Shown: piece by piece, positions 31,747-41,643 of the stretch
Layout: every line of letters begins with the position of its first letter
Position numbering within the stretch: position 1 is the first letter of the stretch
Assembly (NCBI GenBank): GCA_012103075.1
Contig: JAAVLQ010000003.1
Span: forward strand, 434,001-498,000
Direction: 5' to 3'
Source: Brucella cytisi
GTDB taxonomy: Bacteria > Pseudomonadota > Alphaproteobacteria > Rhizobiales > Rhizobiaceae
Length of the DNA: 64,000 nt
Position numbers and translations under genes: made by a program
Notes under the pieces: model-generated
Database searches by the model: none
Told to the model about the DNA's origin: nothing
What the model saw: only the letters and a program-made list of their open reading frames with translations

Positions 31747-33256
31747 TTACCGGGAAACACCCTTGAGACGGATCATGCCATCCGGATATGCCTTGAACCC
31801 CTGAAGATTGGCGCGTGCAGCAAACGGCCGGGGCTGGTAATAGAGATAAACGATAGGAAGCTCATCCTGCAGAATTTCCTGTGCCTGATCATAGATTTCC
31901 TTACGCTTGGCGGGATCGGAAATGGATTTGGCCTGCTCCAGCAGCGCGTCTACCTTTTCGTTGCAATAACCTGCATCATTCAGACTTCCCTTACAGGTAT
32001 CGAATTGATGGATATTACCATCAGGATCAGCGCGCCCCGACCAGCCGCTTTGGCCGGCTTGATAAGACTTTTCCTTCAATGCGCTTTGCAACGCCGCAAA
32101 CTCTGTCGGTCGAAGAGAAATATCAAAACCAGCTTCAGCCGACATCGCCTGAATGAGTTCGTAGACCTGCTGCGACGTGGTATTATTGCCGAACGCAATT
32201 TCAAAGCTCACACGCTCGTGCCCGGCCTCCTTCAGAAGCTGTTTTGCTTTTTCTACATCCCGGCTGACGTTTTCGAATTTTTGTCATAGGCAAAGCTCGA
32301 TGGCGGGAACGGCTGATAGGCTGGCTGAAAAACACCTTGCCCTACGACTTCATTGATGGCGTTACGATCAATGGATAATTCGAAAGCCTGACGAACCCGC
32401 TTGTCATGACCAATTGGAAACGAATCCTTGTCACCTCTGGTCATATTGAATGTAAGAGCCTGATAACCAGTCCCGGTAACGGGATAGAATGCAAGACTGC
32501 TATCAGCCTTTGCTGCCTCGATGTCGGATGATGCCGGGCGCTCGATCAGATCAAGATCACCGGAACGCAGATTGGCAAAGCGAACCGTTGTGTCCTGTAT
32601 GGGCAGAAACGTTACTTTATCGAAGCTATAATTGGCCGCATCCCAGTAATCGGGAAATTTCTCAAGTACGATGCGATCATTCTGGACACGGTTCACAAAC
32701 TTGTAAGGACCAGAACAGACGGGGTTTTGCCCGAAATCTCCGCCTTCAAATGCTTTAGGCGAGAGGATCATACCCGCCCTGTCCGCGAGTTTGCGACAAA
32801 GGGAGGCGTCCGGTCTGGTGAGATGAATGTCGAGGGACGTGTCGTCAATCACCTCTATTCTGTCAATGGAAGCTACTTCGCTTTTCCGCAACGACTCGGG
32901 CAAGGATTTTGCCCGTTCGAGATCGCCTTCACATCAGTTGCCTTGATTGGCGAGCCATCATGAAATTTTCCATCAGAACGCAACTTCACATGTAAAACTT
33001 TGCCATCTTCGGACCAGTTCCACTCGGTCGCGAGCTGTGGCTGAATTTCCAGTTTTTCGTTGATGTCGAAGAGTTTGTCGCACAACGATGTGAAAACGAT
33101 GCGACCAACAAATGTGCGTGCTCGATGCGGGTCAAGCACGTCGGCATCGTCTTGCAAACCGATCCGCAAATCAGTCGCCATCGCGGTTGACGCCAAACCA
33201 AGAAAAGCGACCGACAAGACAGCCCTTTGTAAATATGATCGATACATGGATTTCAT
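31747..33256 (-). CDS. Peptide ABC transporter substrate-binding protein, family 5 (frameshifted)
   Basis: Periplasmic binding protein that delivers peptides to the DppBC permease. It has a signal peptide (MKSMYRSYLQRAVLSVAFLG, cut near TAMATDLR). The mature part includes DDADVLDPHRARTFVGRIVF and TEWNWSEDGKVLHVKLR. Other landmarks are VRQAFELSIDRNAINEVVGQ and, at the end, LPIVYLYYQPRPFAARANLQ. Breaks occur near 32900 and 32240. About 500 residues, normal for family 5. It is the second gene of the operon, 12 bases after the GntR gene. The ligand is inferred to be a gamma-glutamyl peptide or glutathione from the downstream ggt. Confidence 0.88.
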
Positions 33257-33268
33257 TTTTGGTTCCCC

Positions 33269-34036
33269 TTATTTGATTTCATCATTCTTCCGGGACGGCG
33301 AGGCTTCCGGTTGTGGAGCGTGCGATGTCGTTTGCATTCGGGCAACACCGCCAATCTCGCCGACGACAGCAGCACGCAGCGAAACCAGATGCGTTCGCAT
33401 TGCTTCCTCTGCATCAAGCGGATGAAAGCGGCGAATGGCATCAAGTATTGCATCATGTTGAGCTACCGACAGGGCATTTCTGCCGCTGGACCGCACGCGG
33501 GCACGAAACTGCTGCCACGCGTCATTGCGACGGATTTCATCGATGATCCCCATAATGGCGATAAACAGATGATTACCAGATGCACCCGCAATCCTGCTGT
33601 GAAATGCCGAGTCCCATCGCTCCCATGAGGCAACATCGGCTGACTGCTCTGCTTTCATCGCCAGTCTTTGAAGCTGCTCGACCAAAGCAGGCGTAGCACG
33701 AGCCGCCGCCATTCTCGCCGGGGCCGGTTCAATCTCGATACGGACGTCCATTACTTCAATGGGATTGGTAAATCCTGCTATTCCCTTGGCAAGTCCGCGC
33801 CCTATCGGCATGCGCTCGCCGCCAAATGTGCCCTGCCCTTGCCTTCGCCATATTGCTCCTTCCTCTTCCAGAATGTCGAGAGCCGCACGCACGGCACGTC
33901 GTCCTACTCCAAATCGGGCCGCGAGCTCCCGCTCGGGAGGAAGCCGGACTTCGCGATCAGACATATTTGCGGCAAGCAATGCCCTCAGCTGCTCGAGCGC
34001 TCTGGTCGAATTTGGATCGCGTCCCATCATTGACAT
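33269..34036 (-). CDS. GntR-family regulator, FadR/FCD subgroup
   Basis: Transcription factor with an intact frame of 255 residues. The winged helix-turn-helix is at about residues 10-75 (LPPERELAARFGVGRRAVRA, then LEEEGAIWRRQGQGTF). The FCD effector domain follows: DVRIEIEPAPARMAAARA, with metal-ligand histidines in FHSRIAGASGNHLF, HDAILDAIRR and MRTHLVSLR. It heads the leftward peptide-uptake operon and ends 12 bases before dppA, so it is probably an autoregulated local repressor. The ligand may be a carboxylate such as a peptide or its product. Confidence 0.9.
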   Translation of the reverse strand: MSMMGRDPNSTRALEQLRALLAANMSDREVRLPPERELAARFGVGRRAVRAALDILEEEGAIWRRQGQGTFGGERMPIGRGLAKGIAGFTNPIEVMDVRIEIEPAPARMAAARATPALVEQLQRLAMKAEQSADVASWERWDSAFHSRIAGASGNHLFIAIMGIIDEIRRNDAWQQFRARVRSSGRNALSVAQHDAILDAIRRFHPLDAEEAMRTHLVSLRAAVVGEIGGVARMQTTSHAPQPEASPSRKNDEIK

Positions 34037-34470
34037 CAGCTTGAACCTTTATGGAACCAAGTCTGTCTGCGGTTCACCTCTGATTGAACGAGAATGATAC
34101 CGGTTCGTATTCTATTTCACACATCCCTTTTTTTTTCTTATATTTTATAGAATAAAACCAAAACCAATGGAGTTATTCAAGTCAAATGTCGCGTAAACAC
34201 CGTGAACCAATTTGACAATTGGTTCCGTTGCTGTGAAGTTTGAAGTCGGGAGGTTTTACCACATGATCGTTTTGTGAAGTCTTGCTACGGCAAAAAACAC
34301 CATCATCGCACCGAAGCACTCGTAATGCGTCATTTGCGCCCTCATTCCTGCAATGTACAAATGTCCATGAATAGCGCTTCCAGACCCCATCCCTGACTTA
34401 TCGAGCAAAACCCAAATCTCCGGACGATCAGGTGTTGTCTTTTCTAAAACCCACTAAGAGAATCTCAAAA
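34037..34470. promoter_or_regulatory. Divergent intergenic region, AT-rich
   Basis: This holds the promoter of the gntR-dpp-ggt operon and that of the AadA-like gene. It includes a T tract and AT-rich block at 34125-34160 and a perfect palindrome at 34204-34225, listed separately. Nothing in it looks coding. Confidence 0.5.
34204..34225. promoter_or_regulatory. Perfect 9-base inverted repeat, candidate operator
   Basis: GAACCAATT at 34204-34212 and AATTGGTTC at 34217-34225 are exact reverse complements separated by TGAC. It lies about 170 bases upstream of the GntR start and 245 bases upstream of the AadA-like start. The size and symmetry suit a dimeric regulator. The GntR protein encoded next to it is a candidate, but the half-sites do not obviously match a known FadR-type box. 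Confidence 0.5.
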
Positions 34471-35290
34471 TGAGTGGCATTTCCTTTCATAATGCTGAGC
34501 CGGCCTTGCGGAACTTCATCATCGATGCAACCGATGATTTGTCCACGATACTGGGTGAATCTCTCGTCAGCGTCATCCTTCACGGTTCGCTTTCGATGGG
34601 ATCATTTCACCCTCCAAAAGCGATGTGGATCTACTGGTAATAGTAGATGAGCTGACTGAAGACCGCCCGCAGACTGTACGCACTTTTCGAGCATCACCAT
34701 GCCACCAGACCCTATGCGGGTGGCATGGAAGTCAGCGTCGTTCTGGCGTCCGAGGTGAAATCACCTATGGCTCCGTTGGCTTATCTCGTGCATTTCAGCG
34801 AGACAACGACCGGATTTCGTCCCCGGATTCGAGGAGAACCACTGATAGACGAAGACCTGATAGCCCATCTTATGGTCGCCAGACTTCGGGGACTGAGTCT
34901 GTTTGGCCGAAGCCCGCAGGAAGTGATCGGAGAGATATGCTGGAGCGACTACCTGACTTCAGTGCGGGGGATATTGACTGGATACTAGACGATCAGAATA
35001 TCATGACGTCACCATATTACTGCATCCTCAATTTATGCCGCTGGGCCATGATGATCGAGGCCAAAGCACGCATCATTCCAAGCAAGGACGAAGCTGGATT
35101 GTGGGCACTGACAAACCTGCCGGATGAATTGAAGGGTACCGCCGCACAAGCTCTTGCGGCATATCGAAACTCTTACTGGCCACAGACAATATCGCAGAGG
35201 CAACTCGCAGGAGGGCCCCGGCATCGAAAACCGCTCATCGAATTTAGAGACTACATCCGGTCTCGCTACACTTCCGATTCATCTGCATGA
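34471..35290 (+). CDS. AadA-like aminoglycoside nucleotidyltransferase (frameshifted)
   Basis: Nucleotidyltransferase of the ANT(3'')/AadA type. The start ATG at 34471 leads to MSGISFHNAEPALRNFIIDA. The active-site pattern is HGSLSMGSF followed by KSDVDLLVIVDE, the GS...DxD metal site. The C-terminal helical domain (PYYCILNLCRWAMMIEAKAR, then EAGLWALTNLPDELKGTAAQ) matches the DUF4111 half of AadA. Breaks near 34615, 34690 and 34975 split it. About 270 residues, normal. It could adenylate streptomycin/spectinomycin or a natural metabolite; resistance should not be assumed. Confidence 0.75.
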
Positions 35291-35475
35291 CGCCTCACGA
35301 CAAGCGTATGTATTGTGGCATCCCATGCGGAAACCCCGCCGGCTCAAGAGACCCGGGGCCATTCCGGTCTCGAATGCAGTCGTTGTCGGCGCATGGCAGT
35401 TTAACAATCGCATCCTCCCTGATGGCACCAGCGTGCCCCTCCTGTCTCCCGGAACGGATCGTGTTCGGTACCTGT

Positions 35476-36342
35476 TTATGACATCACCCGAGTAGTACCG
35501 AGGCTTGTTTTTATATGATGCATGAATGCCTGCGTTGCCGCTGATACGTCAACATTGGGAAGCGCCAGCTTCATCCCGAGGAGTGGCAATGACGGAAGCG
35601 GCTCGTAGACTATAAAAAGATCCGCCGGCACAGCATTCTTCGTCATTACACTGATTGCCAGCCCCGACCGGGTCACTGCTATGAGGCCCGCAATGCTGTT
35701 GCTGGCATACGAGATACTGTAAGGCAAACCAGCCTTGGTCATAGCTTCGCAGGCGGCACGATGATCCATCGCATTTGATGCCGGAAGTGCAAGCGGCGTT
35801 CTTTCACCAAATTCATGTTCTTCGAGCGTTGCCTTTGCACCTACCCACACCATGGCCTCAGTTCTGATGATATCGTTGGCGTCGTTCGCATTGAGCGTCG
35901 AGATAAGCGCCAGATCGAGCTGTCCGGAATGGAGCAGACCGCGCAATTCGACGTCGGCGCAGCGACAACCTTGATATCGACATTGCCGTGGTTGACGCCA
36001 AAGCTCCTGAAAATTCTAGGAAAAATGCCGGAGATAGTCTTCGGGGCAACCGAAAACGATAGAACCTTTTAGGCCGCGATCCGAGAAATCAGCAAGGGCC
36101 TCATCATGAGCTTTCAGGATGCGTTCCGCATATGCAAGAAACTTTTCACCGGTGCTCGTCAATCGAATACCACTACCGCTGCGGTGCATGAGCGTCTGCC
36201 CCAGCGCTTCCTCGAGACGTTGCATCTGCATGGTTACCGCAGATTGGGTGCGCCCCACCTGCAGCGCTGCCGTGCTCAATGATCCGGTTTGCGCGGCACG
36301 AACAAATGTCTGTAACAAACGAGGATCTAAATATGCGTTCAT
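35476..36342 (-). CDS. LysR-family transcriptional regulator (frameshifted)
   Basis: The N-terminal winged HTH is clear: LQTFVRAAQTGSLSTAALQV and TQSAVTMQMQRLEEALGQTL. The effector domain continues over breaks near 36040 and 35945, with IFPGVD-like text replaced by the segments VYEPLPSLPLLGMKL and SGLAISVMTKNAVPADLFIV. About 288 residues. It is divergent from the dialkylglycine decarboxylase operon with 94 bases between starts. A palindrome just upstream of its start fits a LysR box. It likely activates that operon in response to a pathway substrate or intermediate. Confidence 0.87.
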
Positions 36343-36354
36343 ATCAATTTTCCT

Positions 36355-36377
36355 GATAATGTAGTGCCACTATTATC
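36355..36377. promoter_or_regulatory. LysR-type operator candidate
   Basis: GATAATGTAGTG at 36355-36366 faces CACTATTATC at 36368-36377. The arms GATAAT/ATTATC and AGTG/CACT pair around a single central C with a two-base bulge. It sits 13 bases upstream of the LysR start and 60 bases upstream of the decarboxylase start, an ideal place for a LysR protein to repress itself and activate the divergent operon. Confidence 0.65.
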
Positions 36378-36436
36378 AAATTTACTTCGACGTATCCAGC
36401 TGCAATGGTTGACTGAAATCTGGCCGGAGAACTGTC

Positions 36437-37765
36437 ATGTCAAACAACCTTGAGCCCGAATTCTGGGCGAACGTCGACAAGCACCTGATCCGATACGGAG
36501 GCACGTTCGACCCGGCGATTATCGAGCGTGCAGAGGGATGTTTCGTTTACGATGCCGACGACCGCCCCATTCTGGACTTCACTTCAGGGCAAATGAGCGC
36601 GCTGCTTGGCCATTCCCACCCGGCAATCACCGGGAGAGTAAAAGAACAGGTTGAGACCGTTGCACATCTGTTCAGTGGCATGCTTTCGCGACCCGTCGTC
36701 GAACTGGCAAGGCGCCTCGCGCTTCTGGCCCCGGGCCTCGATAAAGTGCTGCTTCTCTCCACTGGTGCTGAGTCGAATGAAGCGGCCATTCGCATGGCAA
36801 AGCTCGTGACCGGGAAACACGAAATCGTAGCATTCTCCGGGAGCTGGCATGGTATGACCGGTGCAGCCGCTTCAGCTACCTATTCCGCCGGGCGCAAAGG
36901 CTACGGTCCGGCAATGGCCGGATCAATCAGCGTTCCGGCACCCAATACATTCCGCCCACGCTTCAAGCGGGCTGACGGTTCGATTGACTGGCATTCCGAG
37001 CTTGATGACGCTTTTGCCCCGGTCGATGCCCAGTCAACCGGAAGCCTCGCCGCATTTATCGCAGAGCCGATCCTCTCCAGCGGCGGCATGCTGGAACTGC
37101 CTGAAGGTTATCTGGGCGCACTTAGAGATAAATGCCACGAACGCGGCATGCTTTTGATCCTTGACGAAGCTCAGACCGGAATTGGCCGCACCGGCGAAAT
37201 GTTTGCATATCAGCGGGATGGCGTGACACCGGACATCCTGACCATTTCCAAGACCATCGGTGCAGGCTTACCGTTGTCAGCAGTGTTGACAACGACCGGG
37301 ATCGAACAGGAGGCCTTTGAGCGCGGCTTCCTCTTCTATACCACCCACGTATCGGATCCGCTGCCAGCGGCTGTCGGCCTCGCCGTGCTTGATGTCGTCG
37401 CCGAGCAAGATCTCGTCGAGCGAGCACGCCGCCTCGGCAACAGACTGATCGATGGTCTCAATTCCATCAAGCAGCGTTACGAATGCGTCGGCGATGTTCG
37501 TGGGCGTGGGCTCTTTGTTGGCATGGAAATTGTCAAGGATCGCACGAACCGGGAACCAGACCATGAACTGGGCGCACGCATCGCGAAAGAGGCGTTCAAT
37601 CGCGGCCTGAACATGAACATCGTCAAGCTGCCGGGCATGGGCGCGGTATTCCGCATCGCCCCGCCATTGATCATCACCGAAGAAGAAATCGACCTCGGTC
37701 TCGACATCATCTGCCAATCCATCGAACACGAACTCATGACAGACCAGAAGGCAGCAGCAGAATGA
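36437..37765 (+). CDS. dgdA: 2,2-dialkylglycine decarboxylase, PLP-dependent
   Basis: Catalyses decarboxylation-dependent transamination of 2,2-dialkylglycines: 2-aminoisobutyrate gives acetone and CO2, isovaline gives butanone, and pyruvate becomes alanine. Intact, 442 residues. The residues known from Burkholderia cepacia DGD are all present: Gln in FTSGQMSALLGHSHP, Trp in SWHGMTGAAASATYSAGRKG, Ser in EPILSSGGM, the PLP lysine in TISKTIGAGLPL and Arg in FRIAPPL. LFSGMLSRPVV and FYTTHVSDPLPAAVGL are also characteristic. It heads a rightward operon and overlaps the B12-binding subunit gene by ATGA. The identity is strong. Its combination with a B12 mutase is unusual. Confidence 0.9.
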   Translation: MSNNLEPEFWANVDKHLIRYGGTFDPAIIERAEGCFVYDADDRPILDFTSGQMSALLGHSHPAITGRVKEQVETVAHLFSGMLSRPVVELARRLALLAPGLDKVLLLSTGAESNEAAIRMAKLVTGKHEIVAFSGSWHGMTGAAASATYSAGRKGYGPAMAGSISVPAPNTFRPRFKRADGSIDWHSELDDAFAPVDAQSTGSLAAFIAEPILSSGGMLELPEGYLGALRDKCHERGMLLILDEAQTGIGRTGEMFAYQRDGVTPDILTISKTIGAGLPLSAVLTTTGIEQEAFERGFLFYTTHVSDPLPAAVGLAVLDVVAEQDLVERARRLGNRLIDGLNSIKQRYECVGDVRGRGLFVGMEIVKDRTNREPDHELGARIAKEAFNRGLNMNIVKLPGMGAVFRIAPPLIITEEEIDLGLDIICQSIEHELMTDQKAAAE

Positions 37766-38208
37766 TGAACGCGGCGACACCAGTTCCTGCGGAACACGAA
37801 CAGTCGCAGACAATCCGCGTGTTGGTAGCAAAACTTGGCCTCGACGGACATGACCGTGGAGCAAAGGTCGTGGCGCGCGTTCTGCGCGATGCCGGAATGG
37901 AAGTGATCTATACCGGGTTGTATAAAACGCCGCTTCAGGTCGTTCAGGCGGCCATTCAGGAGGACGTTGACGTCATCGGCGTCAGCCTGCTTTCGGGTTC
38001 ACACGTACCACTATTTCGTCAGCTTGGACGCTGCCTGAAAGAACAGCGCGCAGAACACATTTTTGTCGTTGCTGGCGGCGTCATCCCGGAGCAGGACTAT
38101 GCGGCTTTGATCGACGCCGGTGTGGATGCAATTGTGCCGCAAGAAGCACGCGTGGAGACAATTGTCACAACCATTACCGATCTTGTAACGTCCCGTGGCC
38201 GCATATGA
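37762..38208 (+). CDS. Acyl-CoA mutase small subunit, B12-binding
   Basis: Binds adenosylcobalamin for the separate large subunit. Intact frame of 148 residues, normal for stand-alone B12 domains. The cobalamin motif is DGHDRG in VAKLGLDGHDRGAKVVARVL, with the Ser region SLLSG (VIGVSLLSGSHV) and GG in VVAGGVIPEQDY. Its start overlaps the dgdA stop and its stop overlaps the GTPase start, both by ATGA, so stoichiometric production with its partners is likely. It resembles the small subunits of 2-hydroxyisobutyryl-CoA, isobutyryl-CoA and archaeal methylmalonyl-CoA mutases. The large subunit at 39193-40883 decides the substrate. Confidence 0.9.
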   Translation: MMNAATPVPAEHEQSQTIRVLVAKLGLDGHDRGAKVVARVLRDAGMEVIYTGLYKTPLQVVQAAIQEDVDVIGVSLLSGSHVPLFRQLGRCLKEQRAEHIFVVAGGVIPEQDYAALIDAGVDAIVPQEARVETIVTTITDLVTSRGRI

Positions 38209-39196
38209 CAGCTGTCGCTCAAGCCGCAACCCGGACGAAGCCTGCCTACAGACCTTCGCAGGATTTCGTTGCCGAAGTTCTTGCCGGAGACCTTCTGGCT
38301 ATCGCCCGCATGATTACGAGAGCCGAGACAGGTATTGCTGAGGCAGGTCCCGCACTGGCGGAAATCTACCGGCATGCGGGCAAAGCGCATGTCATCGGCA
38401 TCACTGGTGTACCGGTGCCGGAAAATCCACCCTCGTGTCAGCACTCATCAAGACACTTGCAGCCGACGGTCACAAGGTCGGCGTGGTTGCGATCGACCCC
38501 AGCAGTCCCTATTCGGGCGGCGCAATCCTCGGTGACCGGGTTCGCATGAATGACAATGCGCAGGCAGGCAACGCCTTCGTCCGCAGCATGGCAACACGCG
38601 GGCATCTGGGGGCTTGCACCAGCCACCTTACAGGCAGTCGATGTGCTCGATGCTGCAGGCTATTCACCGATCATCATCGAGACGGTTGGTGTCGGACAGG
38701 ATGAAGTCGAGGTCGTTTCTGCGGCCCATACCGTTGTAGTGCTTTCTGCGCCGGGCCTTGGCGATGACGTTCAGGCGATCAAGGCAGGTATTCTGGAAAT
38801 CGCCGATATCCATACGGTCAGCAAGGCTGACAAGCCCGAGGCAGCTGCGACACTGGCGGCGCTGAAAGCCATGATGACCCTTGGCGGACCGGCAGAACAG
38901 ACGTCGTGGACTGTTCCGTTTTCGCGGTCAGCCCGGTGACGGGTGACAAGGTGAACAAACTTAAAGAACTGATCCAGCAACACTGGCTCCATCTCAATGA
39001 TACCGGCGAGCTTGGGTCTCGCCAGCGAAAAATCTGCATGACGCGAATATTGGGTGCAGCGCGGCGGTTGTTCCATCGGCGTTTTGTAACCGGCGCCACA
39101 GAGATCGAAGCCCTGCTGCAATCAGTGTTGGAGCGACGTGACGATCCAGAGACAGCAGCACGCACTCTTCTCAGCCGCAGAGAGGCTTTGAAATGA
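38205..39196 (+). CDS. MeaB/ArgK-type GTPase, mutase chaperone (frameshifted)
   Basis: G-protein that loads and protects the B12 cofactor of acyl-CoA mutases. The N-terminal helices carry FVAEVLAGDLLAIARMITRA. The P-loop GVPGAGKSTL is split by a break at about 38415 where one G of a G run is missing. MeaB signatures follow: AIDPSSPYSGGAILGDRVRM, ATRGHLG, ETVGVGQDEVEV and SKADKPEA (the guanine-specificity position). Breaks near 38615 and 38925 also occur. About 330 residues, normal. ATGA overlaps join it to both mutase subunit genes, so it is dedicated to this mutase. Confidence 0.9.
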
Positions 39197-40883
39197 CAAA
39201 ACTATATCGGGAAGATGCAATCGGGAGCATTAGCGCAGCTCAGGCCATATGGGAAGCCAATGAACTTGCGGCCACTCTTGCCAACCGCCCCGAAGAAAAA
39301 CTCGAATATGAAACCGAATGCGGCATCCCGCTGAAGCGTGTCTATACAGCAGCCGATGTCGCCGATATCCCTGCCGACGCTCTCGGTTTCCGGGAGCCTA
39401 TCCATTCACCCGAGGACCATATCCAACGATGTATCGGGGACGCCCCCTCGACAATCCGCGGGTTGCCGGGTTCGGAAATCCGGAAGCCACCAACCAGCGC
39501 TACAAATATATGGTTCAGACCGGACAAACCGGTCTCTCTACCGATTTCGATCTACCCACACTGCTTGGCCTTGATTCAGACGATCCCATGGCATTTGGCG
39601 AAGTCGGTCGATGTGGTGTCGCCATTGACACGATCGACGATGTCGATCGCCTGTTCGACGGGATCGATCTCGAGAAAATCTCGGTGTCCCTGACGATCAA
39701 CCCGTCGGCCCGGGTTATCTATGCCATGTATGTGGCAGTAGCCGAAAGTCGTGGCTACGATCTGACAAAGCTTGCCGGCACATTGCAAGCTGATCCCCTG
39801 AAAGAATACGTAGCACAAAAGGAGTGGATTTATCCGGTTCGCCCAGCCGTCCGGCTCCTGCGTGATCTGATCATGTACAGCGCCAGAGTCACGCCCAAGC
39901 TCAATCCAATCAGCCTCAGCGGCTATCATTTATCCGACGTCGGCGGCAATGCGATCCGGAGATCGCCTTCATCATGGCCTTCACCACAGCCTATTGCGAA
40001 GAAGTTATTGCCGCCGGCATGGACATCGATGACTTTGCACCGCGTCTCTCATTCTTCTTCATCAGCCAGCAAGATTTCTTCGAACAGATCTGCAAGTTCC
40101 GTGCGGCCCGTCGCGTCTATGCGGGTTGATGGCAGAACGTTTCGGCGCAAAGAAAGCGGAATCGATGCGGTTGCGCGTGCATGTGCAGACCGCTGCCATG
40201 AGCCTGACCAAAGTCGAGCACCAGAATAATCTGGTGCGCACGGCAATTCAGGCTTTGGGTGCTGTTCTGGGTGGCTGCCAGAGCATGCATACCAACGGAC
40301 TGGATGAAGCTTTTGCTATTCCGACCGAAGAAGCCATGAAACTGGCTATCCGTACCCAACAGATCATTCGTGACGAGATTAATGTCACCTCCGTGGTTGA
40401 CCCTCTCGGGGCTCCTTTTTCGTCGAGCGCCTGACGCACGATATGGAAGAAGAAATCTGGAAAGTGCTGACCAAGGTCGATGAGCGCGGCGGTGCGATCA
40501 AGCTAGTCGAGGAAGGCTGGTTCCAGCAGCAGCTTGCCGATCCCGCATATGCGACATTCCGGAAAATCGAAACAGGTGAGAAGGTTTCCGTCGGCGTTAA
40601 TCGCTACGTCGATGACACCGCCAAAAGCGCCGACGTCGACATCCATCCCTATGATGAGGAATGCACCCAGATTCAGATCGACCGCCTCAATGCCGTCCGC
40701 ATGAGCCGCAACAATGCGCATATCCAGACCTTGATGGCGGAGCTGGTTGCACAAGCGCAAACCGATCACGTGAACCTTTTGCCAAAGACCATGGAACTCG
40801 TGAAAGCCAAAGCGTCGCTCGGCGAGATCTGCCGCGCACTGCGCGACACTTGGGGCGCTTATGACGAGCCAATGATCGTATGA
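39193..40883 (+). CDS. Acyl-CoA mutase large subunit, 2-hydroxyisobutyryl-CoA mutase-like (frameshifted)
   Basis: Adenosylcobalamin-dependent carbon-skeleton mutase, substrate-binding TIM-barrel subunit, about 562 residues. Clear landmarks are YPFTRGPYPTMYRGRP, TGLSTDFDLPTLLGLDSDDP, GVAIDTIDDV, the active-site His in ISLSGYHLSDVG and HTNGLDEAFAIPTEEAMKLA. The methylmalonyl-CoA mutase Tyr (RQYAGF) is replaced by Val (PRVAGF); 2-hydroxyisobutyryl-CoA mutase has Ile there. The Asp of STDFD is the residue that binds the substrate hydroxyl in that enzyme. Breaks occur near 39395, 39957, 40128 and 40415. Substrate remains inferred. Confidence 0.87.
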
Positions 40884-41639
40884 GACATAGAATGGGAAAA
40901 ACCGTTGTCGTCCGCGTGGATGGCGTCATTGCACGGGTCAAGCTTAACCGACCCCACAGGCTGAACGCCATGAATCAGGATCTGGTGAATGATCTTGCTG
41001 CTGCACTGGACCGTATCGAGAGTGACGAGAAGATTCGCACTGTCATCCTGCATGGTGAAGGTCGCGCATTTTGCTCAGGCGATGATCTGCAGGATCTCGA
41101 CAATCAGACTACGTCTGCTGACGCCACGCAGGCGTGGGTCGAATCCATTCAGGCAATTACCTTGAAGATCATGGGATCGAAAAAGATCGTCATTGCCGCC
41201 ATTCATGGCTGGTGTGTCGGCGGCGCGCTGGAATGGGCGATCAATTGCGACTTCCGGATCTTTGCTGGAACAGCGAGCTGGTTTTTCCTGAAGTCACTTA
41301 TGGGTTCTTTGTCACTGGTGGCGTCACAGCCTTGCTGACCAAACACATCGGCCCTCAGGCTGCGAAAGAACTCATAATTCTGGGTGAACGTCACGACGCG
41401 GCCAAAGCGCTTCAAGTGGGCATAGCCCGGAAAGTCGTACCAGATGAAGGTTGCTCAAGGAAGCGCAGGCACTCGCACTAAAAATCGCTGATCGTCCGGC
41501 AACATCGGTCTCTGCAATCAAAGAGGCGATCAACGAAGGTTTCCATTCATCGCTTGAACAGGCCATGGCCCGCGAAACGCGTGCTACGGTCTCCGGCTTT
41601 CTGTCCCCTGATGCGCAGATGCGCGCGAAGCACTATTAG
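40880..41639 (+). CDS. Enoyl-CoA hydratase/isomerase family (crotonase) protein (frameshifted)
   Basis: Crotonase-fold enzyme of about 253 residues. The first oxyanion loop is AFCSGDDLQDL. The second is in HGWCVGGALEWAINCDFRIF, which keeps the hydratase glutamate at the Glu144 position. After a break near 41290 it reads PEVTYGFFVTGG, keeping the second glutamate (Glu164 position). Another break lies near 41450. Both glutamates support hydratase or ammonia-lyase chemistry on an enoyl-CoA. ATGA overlap with the mutase gene. It may act on the mutase product; a crotonyl-CoA to 3-hydroxybutyryl-CoA step or a 3-aminoacyl-CoA deamination are options. Confidence 0.85.
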
Positions 41640-41643
41640 GCAG

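Noticed and set aside
39193..40883. Annotation as methylmalonyl-CoA mutase
   Set aside because: The tyrosine needed for methylmalonyl-CoA is Val, the Asp of HCM-type enzymes is present, and the subunit layout is the split HCM/ICM form.
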